A DNA stretch of 64,000 bases. It comes from Zygnema cylindricum (lineage: Eukaryota > Streptophyta > Zygnematophyceae > Zygnematales > Zygnemataceae). The notes below the pieces were generated by a model. The model had not been told where the DNA came from. It made no database searches and worked only from the letters and a program-made list of their open reading frames with translations. The stretch lies in assembly GCA_037447655.1 (NCBI GenBank), contig JBBHKE010000834.1:260999-324998 (forward strand). Direction: 5' to 3'. Below, one piece after another: positions 9,733 to 22,277 of the stretch (positions are counted from its first letter, which is position 1; every line of letters starts with the position of its first letter). The position numbers and the translations under genes were made by a program.

Positions 9733-12004
9733 TACCGACCAGATTGTGACACACTGTACGTTACGTACAGTATAATTTGTCGTACATAATTATATTGTAT
9801 ATGTGTATAATATATTGGCGATAACAATTTAGTCACCACGATACGATATATCGAGACTCCTAGCTTATTGCCACAGGACAAAATAATAACTTCCGCAACA
9901 GACGGGTTTTCGAATAATGTACGGATTTCCAAGCACCGACTTTGTTGTTCTCGAAAGTACCAAAAAGCTGACGAAGCAAAAACAACATCTGAATGGCTAT
10001 TTCATTGTTTTCGCGTATTAGTTAGTTTGAAAAATTGCAGGTTTGTTTTCGCTCCTATGATTGATGACGTCGAAGCGTGTGACGTATCACAGGACACCTT
10101 CAATCGGAGTTACGTGCCAAAATTCTGGTGTGAACAAGACTCGTTTTCCGATGAGTTTTGGGAAAATCATCGGAATGGGCAAAAAGTTACAAATGCTCCG
10201 GTGAGAATAGGCAACCAAAGGTCGCAAAAGTCAAATTTTTAGATAACTGAAACCGACCGTTTTTTTTTTTTTCAAAATTTGAGTACCCGACGCCCGACCG
10301 GTTTATGTCACGCTCCAACATTGTTAACCGTTACCCGAAACGCGTTTAAGAAAAAAAAAGTTAACCGAAACTCAATTTCTTGCAACTACCCGTACCCTAA
10401 TAAGTACAAAAGTAGTGGTACTTCTCCTTTATACCTTCCACGATACCAAGAGTACAAAGTACAATAATGTTGGATAGTATTGACAGTACAAAACCTTCAT
10501 TTTTTTGTTTTTTGCTTACCCGACCGTAACCGTTTTTTTTTTTTTTCGTGAATCACCCGCCCGAATCCGCCCGACCCCCCAAATTTGGCACCCGAATCCG
10601 TTCCAGATCTGACGCGGGCAGTCGGTTAACGGTCGGTTACGGTTTCGGTTAACCGTTTGCGACCTTTGCCGAGACTCCTTGCCGCTCGATAACCGATAAT
10701 ATTCATAATCGGAATTATTGCTAGGCAAGTATACCGATACACAACACCATTTGGTTTACGATCCACTGTGGCACTGTGTACTTTCGTAACTGGACGGTAC
10801 ACCGCGAATCGCTATTAGCGTACATGACGCTAATTGGGGTACCCCTTTTTTTGGACCCTAATTCCTAATTAGAATAGACGATTTCTTCGAAAATTTCCAA
10901 ATTCCCAATTAGCGTAAACCACGCTAATTATTCGTATACGCTAAAAAAACTTACACGCTAATAACGATTGGCGGTGTACCGACCAGATTGTGACACACTG
11001 TACGTTGCGTACAGTATAATTTGTCGTACATAATTATATTGTATGTGTGTATAATATATTGGCGATAACAATTTAGTCACCACGATACGATGTACCGAGA
11101 CTCCTAGCCTATTCCCGTCGCATAAAAAATAACTTCCGCAACAGACTGGCGTTCGAATAATGTACGGCTTTCCGAGCACCGACTTTGTTGTTCTCGAAAG
11201 TTCCTGAAAAACCGTACAATAAAACTTCATCAAAATATTGGAGGATATTGAAGTCGGGTTGCGTCTTTTTTTGAAACATACCAACAGTAAACCAAAAAGC
11301 TGACGAAGCAAAAACAAAATCCGAACGGCTATTTCATTGTTTTCGCGTATTAGTAAGTTTTAAAATTTGCAGTTTTGTTTTCGCGCCTATGATTGATGAC
11401 GTCGAAGCGCGTGACGTGTCACAGGACACCTTCAATCGGAGTTACGTGCCAAAATTTTGGCGTGAACAAGACTCGCCTTCCGATGAGTTATGGGAAAATC
11501 ATCGGAATGGGCAAAAAGTTACAAATGCTCCGGTGGGAATAGGCTATCAGAAGGTCGCAAAAGTCAAAATTTTAGATAACCGATAACGCCTGTACCCTAA
11601 TAAGTACAAAATTTGTGGTACTTCTCCCTTATACCTTCCACGATACCAAGAGTACAAAGTACAATAATGTTGGATAGTATTGACAGTACAAAACTTTCAA
11701 TTTGTTTGTGTTTTGCTTACCCGACCGTAACCGTTTTTTTTTTTTTTTCGTGAATCACCCGCCCGAACCCGACCCCCCAAATTTGGCACCTGAATCCGTT
11801 CCGGATCCGACGCGGGCGGTCGTTTAACGGTCGGTTACGGTTTCGGTTAACCGTTTGCGACCTTTGCCGAGACTCCTTGCCGCTCGATAACCGAAATAAT
11901 TCCGGAGAGTATTCATAATCGGAATTATTGCTAGGCAAGTATACACAACACCATTAGGTTTACGATCCACTGTGGCACTGTGTACTTTCGTAACTGGACG
12001 GTAC
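9733..12004. repeat. Tandem segmental duplication of about 1.05 kb around a MITE
   Basis: Unit 1 (9733-10799) and unit 2 (10977-12004) are direct copies. Both begin CCGACCAGATTGTGACACAC and end with CACTGTGGCACTGTGTAC... followed by ACTGGACGGTAC. A 177-bp CACCG MITE (10800-10976) lies between them, and a MITE right end precedes unit 1. Unit 1 and unit 2 differ by substitutions and by indels, such as extra sequence at about 11200-11290 in unit 2 and 10250-10390 in unit 1. Open frames within the units are interrupted differently, so no gene is called. Confidence 0.8.
10800..10976. mobile_element. CACCG-family MITE, 177 bp
   Basis: The ends CACCGCGAATCGCTATTAG and CTAATAACGATTGGCGGTG are flanked by TA on both sides. 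It sits exactly at the junction of the two duplicated units. Confidence 0.82.
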
Positions 12005-12432
12005 AGTATGTTACGGATCCATATGGTACTGTACAGTTTTGTGCCTGAAATTGTTATCGTGAAAAGTGTAAACCATCTGTGATGACGCTGCTCACTGTAA
12101 GCTAATCATCTCAAACTTGATGGTGTGAGGACATCCTAACCGTACGAACAACATTGACGGTGAAGATTTTATGTAGGGAAACAGATAAAACATCGCACAA
12201 AAAGGGAGTACACGGAGGAGTGGAATATATCCAAATATCGTCTCGTACTCATCATTCATTTACAATTATACATACAAAAAATGTGTTAAATTCATTCAAA
12301 TCCTCAAAGAGTCTACTGTACTTCTAAACTTCAGAGAACGAGCATTCATTTTTCGCCCATCACACACTGAGCGCTTACTTTTACTTGAAATCTTGTGGCA
12401 AGCAGTCGCGCCTTGCTTTAGGGTTGAAAGCC
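12005..12432. promoter_or_regulatory. 5' flank of the PNPOx-like gene
   Basis: This is the 430 bp between the duplicated block and the first ATG of the downstream gene. It must hold at least part of the promoter and 5' UTR. I see no convincing TATA box or other named element. Confidence 0.35.
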
Positions 12433-15400
12433 ATGACTTCTTTACTTCAATTTTCCTCTGGATCCGTCGCTTGTAGCCTTACTGATATTGCTGTGTCGTG
12501 CTCTTCAGAATTGCGTATAAACACCTCTACAGCTTCCAGGTTAGTCCTTTTACTTTTACCTTATTATCTCTAACCTCTCTGTCTCTGTTGTTATTTGCCA
12601 TATTGTTTCCTTGGTCCGGCCATTATTTATTTATTTTTTGAGCATGTTTTATCATGATTCTGGCTGTGTCAGGATAAATCTTTTTGAAACGTGTGTTTGA
12701 AACATGCCTCTTTTTGAACCACTTACTTGTGGAAGACGGTTATAAATTCAATTTGTTAATTTTTTGCTATTTTGGAGCTCCTTGGCGTTTCTCTGAAGCT
12801 TCCTTGAACATTATTTTTGATAATAGTCTAGCTCAGGATTTTTATTACTTCAACTCTTTCAAGTATAATTGCCTTTTGTTATGCTCGTCGAAATAAAAAG
12901 CTGAGCAGTCTACTACTCAGTCTGAGCAAGTTCTATTGGTCAAGAACAGTAACACAAGAGAAAGCGGTGACCTTTTTCATTTAATACTGATACGGGAAGC
13001 TATTGTCTATCAGTCTATTTTTCCACGTCTTATCATGACGTAGAACAAACTATATGTCACGCTGAACGCCAGAATACTTTACTTACATCAAGACAACAGC
13101 TGACATTTTAGAGGACCATGGTTAGAGTTTTAGACGTACAGTTCAAATGTGCGAAAAAAAATGCAAAAATCTATATGTGGTTACCCCATACTATACGCGT
13201 ATCATACAGTATATTCATGTATCCGGTATAGTTTGGGGTAACCACATATAGCGTTTCAATTGATTTCGCTTAATTGAATTATTCTTTAGAGTTGAGATGG
13301 AGCCAAACTAAAGCATTTGAACTTCCGAATTAGGTCAAGAAGTTACATTTTTCTAAAGCCAGAGTTGCTGCGAGTGTAGGACTCATTGAAACGGTTTTAG
13401 CAGACACTGAAGGTAAAGAGCCAATCTGATTCAGCTGTCATAAGTTGCGAATTACCTAATGTAAAAACTATTTCTGTACAATTTTTGGAGTTTTGGAGTC
13501 TCCTTCATTTCCAAATGCATTAAAAACTGCTGTTTTTGTTAATTTGACGAGAGTAGATGTTTACATCGAGGTTTAGCTAACTCTCAGGCAAAACCCAAAA
13601 CCCTGTCAGATACCTATGATAATACACATTTCCAGTGTGCACAACAATTGTATTTCAACTTATTTAAGATTTTGGCTTTTTGTACATGAATGAAATTCGC
13701 TATTTGGTCAAAAGAAGGTTCTTTCATAAACCATTCTCAGTACATTTGCTGGTTATTGGTTCTGTAAAAATGAGGCAAGTTGCATACAGTGCTTACTTGA
13801 TATTCTAGGATGTTGTAACTTCATGGTCTCTTTGATTTCCCACCCTGTCGTGAAAAGATACTTGGCTCATCACAACTTTATCTTGTAGCATTGGCCCTGC
13901 TCTCTCCTCTCTCTCTCTCTCCCTCCCTCCCTCCCTCCCTCCCTCCCTTTCTGTGCGTCCCCCTCCCACCAATTGTTTTCCGAAGTGATGTCCCCCCTCT
14001 CTCCCTCTCTCTCTCCCGCCAATTTGATTTTGCAACTATGTTTCTCCTCTCTCCCTCTCTCCCTTGTCAATATTATTTTGCAGAGATGTCCCTCCTATCC
14101 CCCGGCCCTCTTTTCCTCCTCTCTCTCTCTCTCCCTCTCCCTCTCTCTCCCTCCTGCCAATTTTATTTCTCAGCAATGTCTTTCATTTCCCTCTCCATTT
14201 AACGGGTTAACGGCATAAGTTTGAATTCCCACTCACAAGTTCGTAGATACGCATCTACTTTTATGGAGTGTGTTCAATTAAAGTGTGTCGTTTACTGGAA
14301 AACTTGAGTATCTGCAACATACTACTTATCAACACTTTGCTAAACCTTTATTCTTGCAGGTTTATGTGCTTATTTCCTTGTCAAATTATTTAGAGTCTTT
14401 TTTCTTGTGTTTCGACCCTTTAATAAATTCTCTCCTGCATTTCCGACACTATTGCCTTCTGCACTTGTTTTTTGTAACATATTCTGGTCCACTTTCTTTA
14501 GCGTTTTTCCTTTTAGTTTTTTTGACAACTTGGATGATTTGTATGGGACTATCAGGAGCACGGCACAGTTGTCTTCACTTGGATGGGATGCGTACCGTTT
14601 ATGTTCCGGCCACCAACCAGAGGCTTCTTCTCCTTCTCCCTCTCCTTTATCTTCAAAATGGCACCCGTCAACACATGTGTTGCGAGCCTCGGCTGATGGA
14701 GCACAGCCGAGTGAGGCAACCGCGGAAAATGGTGCCGCAGATTCCACAAAAGAAGCGACAAAGAAAAGCAGTGGAAATACGTCTTTTTCTTCACCTAAGG
14801 TCGGTCTTGTGCGTTTCCACATGCTGAGGTGTGCGAGGTAGAGAGGGACATTGCCCTACTTGTGGCATAAAGGATGTGGATATCCAGTGCTTGCTTGTGT
14901 GTAATCAACTATGATTAATTAACTACCTGTATAAACGCAGGCCATTATAGGCTTTGCTGGTTCGAGAGAAGTGCACCTTGAGTTTTTTTTATGTATGCCT
15001 TAATTGCTTCGAGTGGCTCATTTCTTGTCCTCTGTGGTTGGATCAGTTTTATGTTGTTTGCGATTCTATAGGCACTCCTGTCATTGAGTGATATGAATTT
15101 CTTGGTGAAACTCTTCTGAAGCCCTTGCAAACCATTAACCTACCATTTGTTTTTCCCACAATACTTTTTTCCTACATTTCCTTTTCCTAATTTTTTGTTT
15201 TCCTTTCTTACTCCAGGCAGTTTCAACGCCTCCCTCAGCTGTGGACTCCGGGCCTGCGTCGCCCCCTCAGCCGTTTGCCTCTCCTCAGGCAGATGGCCCC
15301 GCAAAGTCATCTTCTTCTAGTAGTAAAAGGGCAGGCTTGCACCGAACTCCCATTTCTGGAGGAGTCCAAAGCGCAACTTCTGCTCATGGATTGCCAGCGC

Positions 15401-18400
15401 CGGCAATTGCCGTGCGAAATTTAATTGAACAGGTGAGTGCAGAAAATGCCAGGATTGCTGGTGGAGATTGTGAGGGTGGATGCTCGTATGGTACGCTGCT
15501 CATTGTTGTTAAATTATCAGTGTTAAAGCGAAATGACTATCAATAACACTTCTTTAGTCCAGAGTGAAATTTAATTTTGCGCCCTTAAATTGTGTTATTA
15601 ACACTATTTTATGTCTTTGGTCAAAAATAGTCGCAACCAGATTATTGTTATTGACACTGGTAACAATGGGCAGTGTTGCTCCCTAATAGGTCTCACTTTC
15701 ATTAGGATCACACCAAATTAGTGCTCATTGTAGTTTACTGTTGGGCTATACTTTTTTCTGTACTTTTTGATTTCTTCTGGCCGCTGTACTACCGTTCCCC
15801 TACTGTTTCTACTTATTCTATGTCCAAGCCAGGTGGAGGAAACATGGGAAGTTAGAAGTGAGAATCCTGCGAGTGTGTGGAAAGTATTTAAAGTTCACAG
15901 AGCTATTTACAAACAATTGTTTTTCTATGTTCACCCTTGCTTTTTGACAACATCCAGACTATGTGTTTTTTCACAGCATGATATCCTCAATCCCCTTTGG
16001 TATTACAATAATATATTGCCCTGCATCATCATGAGATAGATGTACTGGGAGAATTTCGTTGATAATATTTGCTGTTATTATGTTAATATATTGTCTAGCT
16101 CTTTCTTCATATGTGTTCTGCATCAGTGAACATTTTCTATTGCAGCAAGAACCATTGAGGATTGGATTTGGCAATAGCAATCGTGTCACATGTTTCGCCA
16201 ATTCCAGAAGAGTTTTCTACTTATACATCCTTCACATCATTGTATTTTTGTGAACTACAGACGACGCTCTTAATCTCGTTTCACATTCTTGTAACATTAA
16301 CATTGTGACCTACAGACAAGGTTCTTAATCTCGTTTCACATATTGTATTTTTGTGACCAGGCAAGGTTCGCACATCTGTGCACTATCATGTCACGAATGC
16401 ATCATCGAAGGCGTGGATATCCCTTCGGTTCGCTTGTAGATTTTGCACCGGATGAAAATGGACGTAAGATAATTTCACTGTCTGGTTCCTGACACTGAAA
16501 GGATTTGTACTTGATCGTGAGTCGTTTTCAGGAGCGTTCTAGTCTGAATGTAGGAATGTTGGTTACTCGGACTGCAGAGGGAGAGAGGTGGGATCGAAGG
16601 GAGGGGGAGAGGGGAGGGAGGGAGGGAGGGAGGTCAGGATCACGAGAATCAGACATGACGTCATGCTAGCTTGGTGATTTGTAGGATGATGCCTTGTTTT
16701 CATTTTGGTCCACTTTCTTCTGTTTCTGCACTTTTATCAATTCGCTTCGTCCCTACAACGCTGTCATAGCCAAAGGTTCTCAGTTAACTTGTTTGAAGTG
16801 TTAGCTCTTGTGAATGCACTGGTGTTCAGTCATCCTTAGCCAGACTATGTTTATTTCATGTTTATATTTATTCTCGGCTTCGTTTATTTTAAGTTTATAC
16901 CTTTTCTAGACTACGTTTATTTTACATTTATACTTTTTCGTCCGTTAATTTGTTATCCGTTATGCATATAATGTGTACTGTTTGTTAAAGTTGTGACCAT
17001 CCTTGTTTTTTACTTTGCAGATCCCATCTTTTCACTCTCTCCCCTGGCTATACATACACGAAACTTACTGGCTGACCCGAGGGCCACACTTGTCGTACAG
17101 GTGATCATAACACCTCAAATTTCAGAGTTATCTTATACTTTGTGCCTCTTATTTCAGAATATTTTTTGGCTTTGGGAATAAGATCACCGATTACTCATGT
17201 AATTTGTAATGAACTTTGTTAAAACAGATTCCTGGATGGAGTGGCTTGGCAAATGCGCGGGTTACAATTTTTGGCGACGTTTTACCGTTGCCTGTGGATA
17301 AACAGGTGAACCTCTTTTGCTACAATAGGAAGTTTGCTTTAATAGGAAATTTTTATAATAGGAAGTTTGTTATTATAGGAAGTTTGTTATAATAGGAAAG
17401 CCAGATAAATGTGCAGTAATTTTGAATCTGGAAAGAAGGGGGACAATAGCATATAATTGGCTTGAGCTCATGAAAGTTCTCTGAAAGTCATGTGAATCAA
17501 AGAGGTCCTACCTATGAGATTCTTGTGAGTCGAGATTGCTACATAGGCTACACCGAGAATTGCTATTAGTGTTAATGTTTTTTCGCCACTTAAAAAAGCT
17601 TTTCTCTGTGCACAAATGTCCAATTTTCCATTGAAGACCGCCAATTGGAAGGTGCAAACCTCCCTTCCAATCGCAACCGCCAGATTAACAACCCGACAAG
17701 TGTGCACATATTTTTTTTTTTTAAAAGTGGTGAAAAGAAGGTTAACACTCATAGCAATACACGGAGCACTCTACTACCTTCTTTCTGGTTGAAATTGGAT
17801 GTAAAATTTCTGACGATGTAGGAAAAGTGTCCTTCCAGAGCCTGATTTTGATCTGTACATGCCATGTGACAGGAATGGGCCCAAAAACTTTACATGAAAA
17901 AGCATCAGCATGGTGCCTCACAGCAATGGGGCAATTTCTACTTTTACCGCATGGAGTCGATCAGGTTACCTATGCTCAAACTTTATGCAAATGCACCCTT
18001 TCAGAATTTCAAACAGAATTGCTTGTGAAAGACCTGGCTAGACAGTAATGTCATTTTCGGCAAGAATGTCATCATAAACTGCAAAGTTGAAACGAACGCC
18101 TCTCATGTGGGTGAGTGAAGTCTACATTTTTTTCTCCTTCATTAGCATTCAGTGTCATTGTGTCTTTGGGCATGTGAAATTTGTTACACACGATGTATGA
18201 TAACATGTATAGTTTCTGACAAGGTCGTTGTGTTACTGTGTTAAAGAAGCACGCTGATGTCTTCCAACAAAATTGCCCGTAGGTGAAGAATCACGTTAAT
18301 TCTTTTCAACAACACCACCCGTAGCCGAAACAATGGTTATACAGAAGTACAGAATGGGCTATTGACATGCTTTACTGTCGTTTACCTGCAGTGATATCTA

Positions 18401-19974
18401 CTTTGTGGGAGGATTTGGAACAGTAGCATGGGTAGATGTGAAGGAATACCTGACTGCTCAGCCTGACAGAATTGCAGCGTCCAATGCAGAAATCACACTA
18501 CAGGTAGGCGAAGATTATGGTTCATAGAGAATCTATATGGTCATTCTTTTATGTGTGCTTTTTTAGGTTGTCAAATAGGTAGAAATGAAAAATGTAATTA
18601 CCTGTAGTTTTATTCCTGGAATCGTCATTATGTACCTTTTTGCTGTCGATTTGCTTCTAATATGGTCCCTCTGTTAAGGATGGGTCGTTATTGTTTCCTT
18701 GCCTGGGTTTTTTTAGGCCAGCAGAAAGGTTCAATCAGCTATAACAAGTATTAGAATTTTCATTTTCATCTTAACTTGATTCCCAGTCTCATGGTCTTGC
18801 TTCTTTCATTTTAGCACCTGCTTGTGGACATGCTTACATCTTGAAGTTTTGTATGGTCGAAGATTTTCGACTGTGTTCTTTATTTGAATTATTTCAAGTC
18901 ACAATGGTAGTATAATGTCCTATTTGTTTTATGTACATTTGAAGAAACCGAATGGGAACCATTTTAGAGAAGTCTTCTTACTATGACAAATTGTTAGTAT
19001 AAGACACGGATTTCTTTGACGAGGTTGAGGAGTAAGAAACAAAGTATTCTGCACATCGTCTGCATTGTGATCCTCTGTAGAAGCCATAGAAATGTAGAGC
19101 TCACACTTTGATTTGTCTACATTGGACAGGAGTTAAACGGGCGTTTCTCCAAAGATCTAAAGAAGATGTTAGCAGCGGCTCAAGAGCCGCAGGATGGCTG
19201 GAAAGGCAGAGTCGATGATGCAGCTCTAATCTCCATCGATAGCAAAGGCGTAGACATTCGTGTACGCCAAGGAGCACAGGTGGGTTTTGCTTTCGAAAGT
19301 TGTACTGCAAACTACGCGTAACCATCCACATGGCAAAAATATGCGTTAAATCTGGGCTCTGACAAACATCATCCCTCGTCAGGGATCCATTTGCCGTTCG
19401 GCAGGATCATAACCTCAGAGCAGCAAGAAGCCAAAGCTACAAAGCTCACATTAAATGTATTAAAGCCTAAAATGTATTGTCTTTCAGCATTAATGTGCGA
19501 TAACCGGTATATGTAGATTTTTTCCCAATCGCTGAAATGTACACTAAACTGGTATGCTGACCGATGTATTGACTTTCAGTAGACTGGAAATAGTTAAATA
19601 TCGGTTCTCAGTAAAGGTCTACCGACACGGTTGTAGTAATACAGCATTCAAGTCTCACCAAAAAAACCAGAACCTTATAGTTTTGGGGAAAAGGCATATG
19701 GGATAGGGCTGCCAATGAAGGTCAGTTGTGTTGCTTGATGTCTATATACAAACTGTTTCAAATCACCCATCTCGTACTCTAGTTTTCACTCTTTTGTGTT
19801 TTGGTTTTGGCTCATATGAGAAGCCTGGTTTCAGATTATGGGGATGTTTGTAATTTGCAGTTCAATGTGCAACGTATGTCCTTCAATGAGGGCCACGCTG
19901 TGGAGACTCTCGATGAAGCCATTGTTGCTATGGAACGCCTCATTTACAAAGGAGTGGAAGGGCAACCGTTTTGA
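12433..19974 (+). CDS. PNPOx-like FMN-binding protein, plastid-type (10 exons)
   Basis: Exons: 12433-12539, 14556-14799, 15217-15432, 16361-16463, 17021-17100, 17228-17305, 17873-17964, 18392-18503, 19130-19279 and 19861-19974 (TGA). All introns are GT-AG and phases close to 431 codons. Residues 1-190 are Ser/Thr/Ala-rich and non-conserved; the first exon (MTSLLQFSSGSVACSL) looks like a chloroplast transit peptide. Residues about 190-345 form the split-barrel flavin domain of the pyridoxamine 5'-phosphate oxidase superfamily (RRRGYPFGSLVDFAPDENGH, SPLAIHTRNLLADPR, SDIYFVGGFGTVAWV). Residues about 345-431 (DDAALISIDSKGVDIRVRQG, then FNEGHAVETLDEA) match the C-terminal half of plant plastid members of this family. 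The family binds FMN or haem; catalysis here is unproven. It is not the canonical vitamin B6 enzyme. The gene stands alone. Confidence 0.88.
13171..13251. repeat. 81-bp palindrome in intron 1
   Basis: The left arm CTATATGTGGTTACC continues with CCATACTATAC, and the right arm GTATAGTTTGGGG continues with TAACCACATATAG. They pair around a short AT-rich centre. It lies in intron 1 of the PNPOx-like gene, so a transcript could fold into a stable hairpin. It may be a small fold-back element. Confidence 0.85.
13905..14160 (+). repeat. Polypyrimidine (CTCCCT)n tract in intron 1
   Basis: Almost pure CT/CCCT sequence with short unique interruptions makes false Ser/Leu/Pro-rich open frames. It ends about 400 bp before exon 2. 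Confidence 0.9.
16572..16634 (+). repeat. G-rich purine tract (GGGA)n in intron 4
   Basis: GGGAGGGGGAGAGGGGAGGG continues as repeated GGGA units, giving at least four G runs of three or more on the coding strand. This fits an intramolecular G-quadruplex in the pre-mRNA. Confidence 0.75.
17551..17766. mobile_element. Fold-back CACCG MITE in intron 6 of the PNPOx-like gene
   Basis: The left end CACCGAGAATTGCTATTAG is preceded by TA. The right end ACTCATAGCAATACACGGAG is diverged and has lost its flanking TA. Inner blocks CTTAAAAAAGCTTTTCTC and TCCAATTTTCC pair with sequence toward the right end. It belongs to the same subfamily as 22061-22277, 33365-34102 and 47517-47726. Confidence 0.72.
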
Positions 19975-21109
19975 TTCGGTAAGCAGGACAAAAAGAGTCG
20001 ATTAATAAGCCTTTTATTAAGCCCGAAGTGAAGTTGTGGAAGGGCAGTCGTGAAGGTCTTTCCCATTTTGGAGACCAGATTGTCGGATAGTCTTGGATTG
20101 AGCGAAAATAGGCAAAAGGTGTCTGTCTTTCGCAATCCCCTTTTTTGTTTTATAGGGTTTGCTTGACTTTCTCCTTGTATTCAGTGGGCATTTTCTGGTG
20201 TTAAAAACCCTAAAAAACCCTGAAAAACCTTGAAAAAATCTGAAATACCCTAGAAAAAATGTTTTTCTCTACAGAGCACCGGGTGAGGGCATGAGACGAG
20301 GTTGGCGTTGAAAAAGAGTATAATAAATATATTTTCTCAAAGCTTGTACTCAGCTAGCTTAGCCCGACGACCTCCTCTCTATCTGCTCTTGTTGTTATTA
20401 GGAATACCTACCTAAGAGATACCCTATTCGTATTGGGGTTTTTGAGATTTTTGAAGGTAGGCAAAACATGTGCCTCAATAAAATTGAGTTTTAGAATGAT
20501 TTTTTCAAAGGCAGGACGTGACGATGTTCAGTGACAGTGATATTCCGGGATATTTCGGAATGCATTCAATCATGGTTCTGTAATAATCCCCATCTAGTAT
20601 TCGCAATGAATGTGTCAAATTACAAATATGGTTGTAAGGTCGTCGGAAAATGGACGCATTGTCTGTTTTTTGTTTGTGGCCGGAGCTATTTTCGGTCGAC
20701 TGCAAGTTTGTTTTTTTGTTGAGGTCTTAAGTTTTGTAAATGTGTGTGTTTTTTTTTGTTCATGGTGTTGTGGTTAGTGGTGGTCTTAGGTTTACAAATG
20801 TGTCTGATAATATGATGAGTTTATATATTGCGAGAAAAGTGGGGAGTGAAGGCTTTTACTTGTCTTCATATACCATGGTATCCGAGACCCGTAAAGAACC
20901 GTCAGATGAATGACAACGGATGCTAAGGACAGAAAGCAGTGTTGAAACATTTAAGTTTCCGTTTCATAATCATAGTGGTTATCAGAAATTACTACTACCC
21001 ATACCTCTCAAGTACCCGTAATTTTAGCCGTTGTATGTGTTTCACTATTTTCTGAGCACTTTCAAAGGCTGGGCAAATGCACAATTGCTAAAATTGCAGT
21101 TCTTAAGGT
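19975..21109. other. 3' flank of the PNPOx-like gene, no further gene
   Basis: AATAAA-type signals appear at about 20328 and 20478 and either could serve polyadenylation. A degenerate telomere-like run (AAACCCTAAAAAACCCTG, then drifting units) spans about 20199-20258. No coding region was recognised. Confidence 0.5.
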
Positions 21110-21271
21110 GTCATTGTTTTACATGCCATTTGTGTGTGTATTCATTTCTTTCGCCTTGCTTATCCTTTTTGCTTGCTTCCTTCCACATGTAGTTTTTCAG
21201 TTTCGGCATTGGTGCCTCTTTATGTTTCCAAGGATTCAGATAGTTTACCATCACGCTTTTTTAATGAAGTC
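21110..21271 (+). mobile_element. LINE 3' UTR fragment
   Basis: The T-rich sequence shares TTTCAGTTTCGGCATTG and the terminal TTTACCATCACGCTTTTTTAAT with the LINE tail at 720-938. Only the 3' end is present. Confidence 0.6.
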
Positions 21272-21601
21272 TTGTTGCCTAAAATTGAAGCTGGGCTGGG
21301 ACGAAAGATTGCCGTGGTTGCAGTCATCAATCATTGTATTCTTTAAATTACATAACACCTCTAACGCTTGTATCTTTTTTTGTTGTTTTGAAGTCATCTG
21401 TCAACAATAGCCCATACAGTTAGTCTTTTTCATTTTTGTTTCAATTCAAAATCCTGTTGCATTTTTTTTTTTTGGATAACAATCCCACCCTGTGACCATG
21501 ACAATTGACATGGTCGTGAAGACATAAAAGGTTAAAATCCTTGTGTAGAATAACCATGCCACAGTGCACAATTTTTACACTATATAACAATACTTTATTG
21601 C

Positions 21602-21880
21602 ACAACGCTCTATTAAAAAGTGTGATGGTAAACCATCTGAGTACATGGAAAGCACTGACCAGGCACAAAAAAACCGAAACAGAAAAACCAGCTCCAGTGG
21701 AGTAAATACCTAAGGAATCTAACACAAAAACACAGGCAAGCTAACAAGAAACGTTGGAAAAACAAGTAGTACAGAACCAACGACAAAATGTGTAGGGTAT
21801 CTAAAAGTAAACTACCTAAACACACCCCATCATAGCTAAAAAGGCATATACAACCCTTTATAACCCCAAGCTTCATAGAG
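21602..21880 (-). mobile_element. LINE 3' UTR fragment, opposite strand
   Basis: Read on the minus strand it ends CAGATGGTTTACCATCACAC then TTTTTAATAGAG, preceded by the same T-rich TTTGT/TGCTTT sequence as 720-938 and 55085-55295. Confidence 0.6.
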
Positions 21881-22060
21881 CACTTAGAGGGAGTCCCTTA
21901 ACCCGTCGATGCTGATCAAAGGAGGATAGGAACTTGCCCTCGCTGAAATGCCACGGATAAACGCTAACGATGAAAATTACAGAAGCTGACGATGAAAAAT
22001 ACAGAAGCAGGAGGGCTCCCAGGGCCCCTCCTCTCAAAAGAACGCCGACCATAAGAACTA

Positions 22061-22277
22061 CACCGTGAATCGCTATTAGTGTTAATGTTTTTTTCTTCTC
22101 TTAAAACATTTTTTCTCCGTACACACTTGTCGGAATTTGGATCTGACGGTTGCGATTGAAAGGTAACATTATCAGCTTCCGATTGACGGTTTCAAATTGA
22201 AAATCCGACCATTGTGTACGGAGAAAAGATGTTGTCAGTGGTGAAAAAATTATCAGCGCTAATAGCGATACACGGTG
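22061..22277. mobile_element. Fold-back CACCG MITE, 217 bp, TA target
   Basis: The ends CACCGTGAATCGCTATTAG and CTAATAGCGATACACGGTG are flanked by TA (22059-22060, 22278-22279). Inside, TTTTTCTCCGTACACACTTG pairs with a TTGTGTACGGAGAAAAGATG arm, and the next blocks (TTGAAAG / TTCAATTT) continue the pairing. The whole element can fold into one hairpin. Confidence 0.85.

Noticed and set aside
9868-10242. 124-codon frame in the duplicated unit
   Set aside because: The second unit carries an indel that breaks the frame, and no domain is recognisable.
13805-14218. Several overlapping open frames rich in Arg/Glu/Gly or Ser/Leu/Pro
   Set aside because: They are products of the polypyrimidine tract in intron 1 of the PNPOx-like gene.
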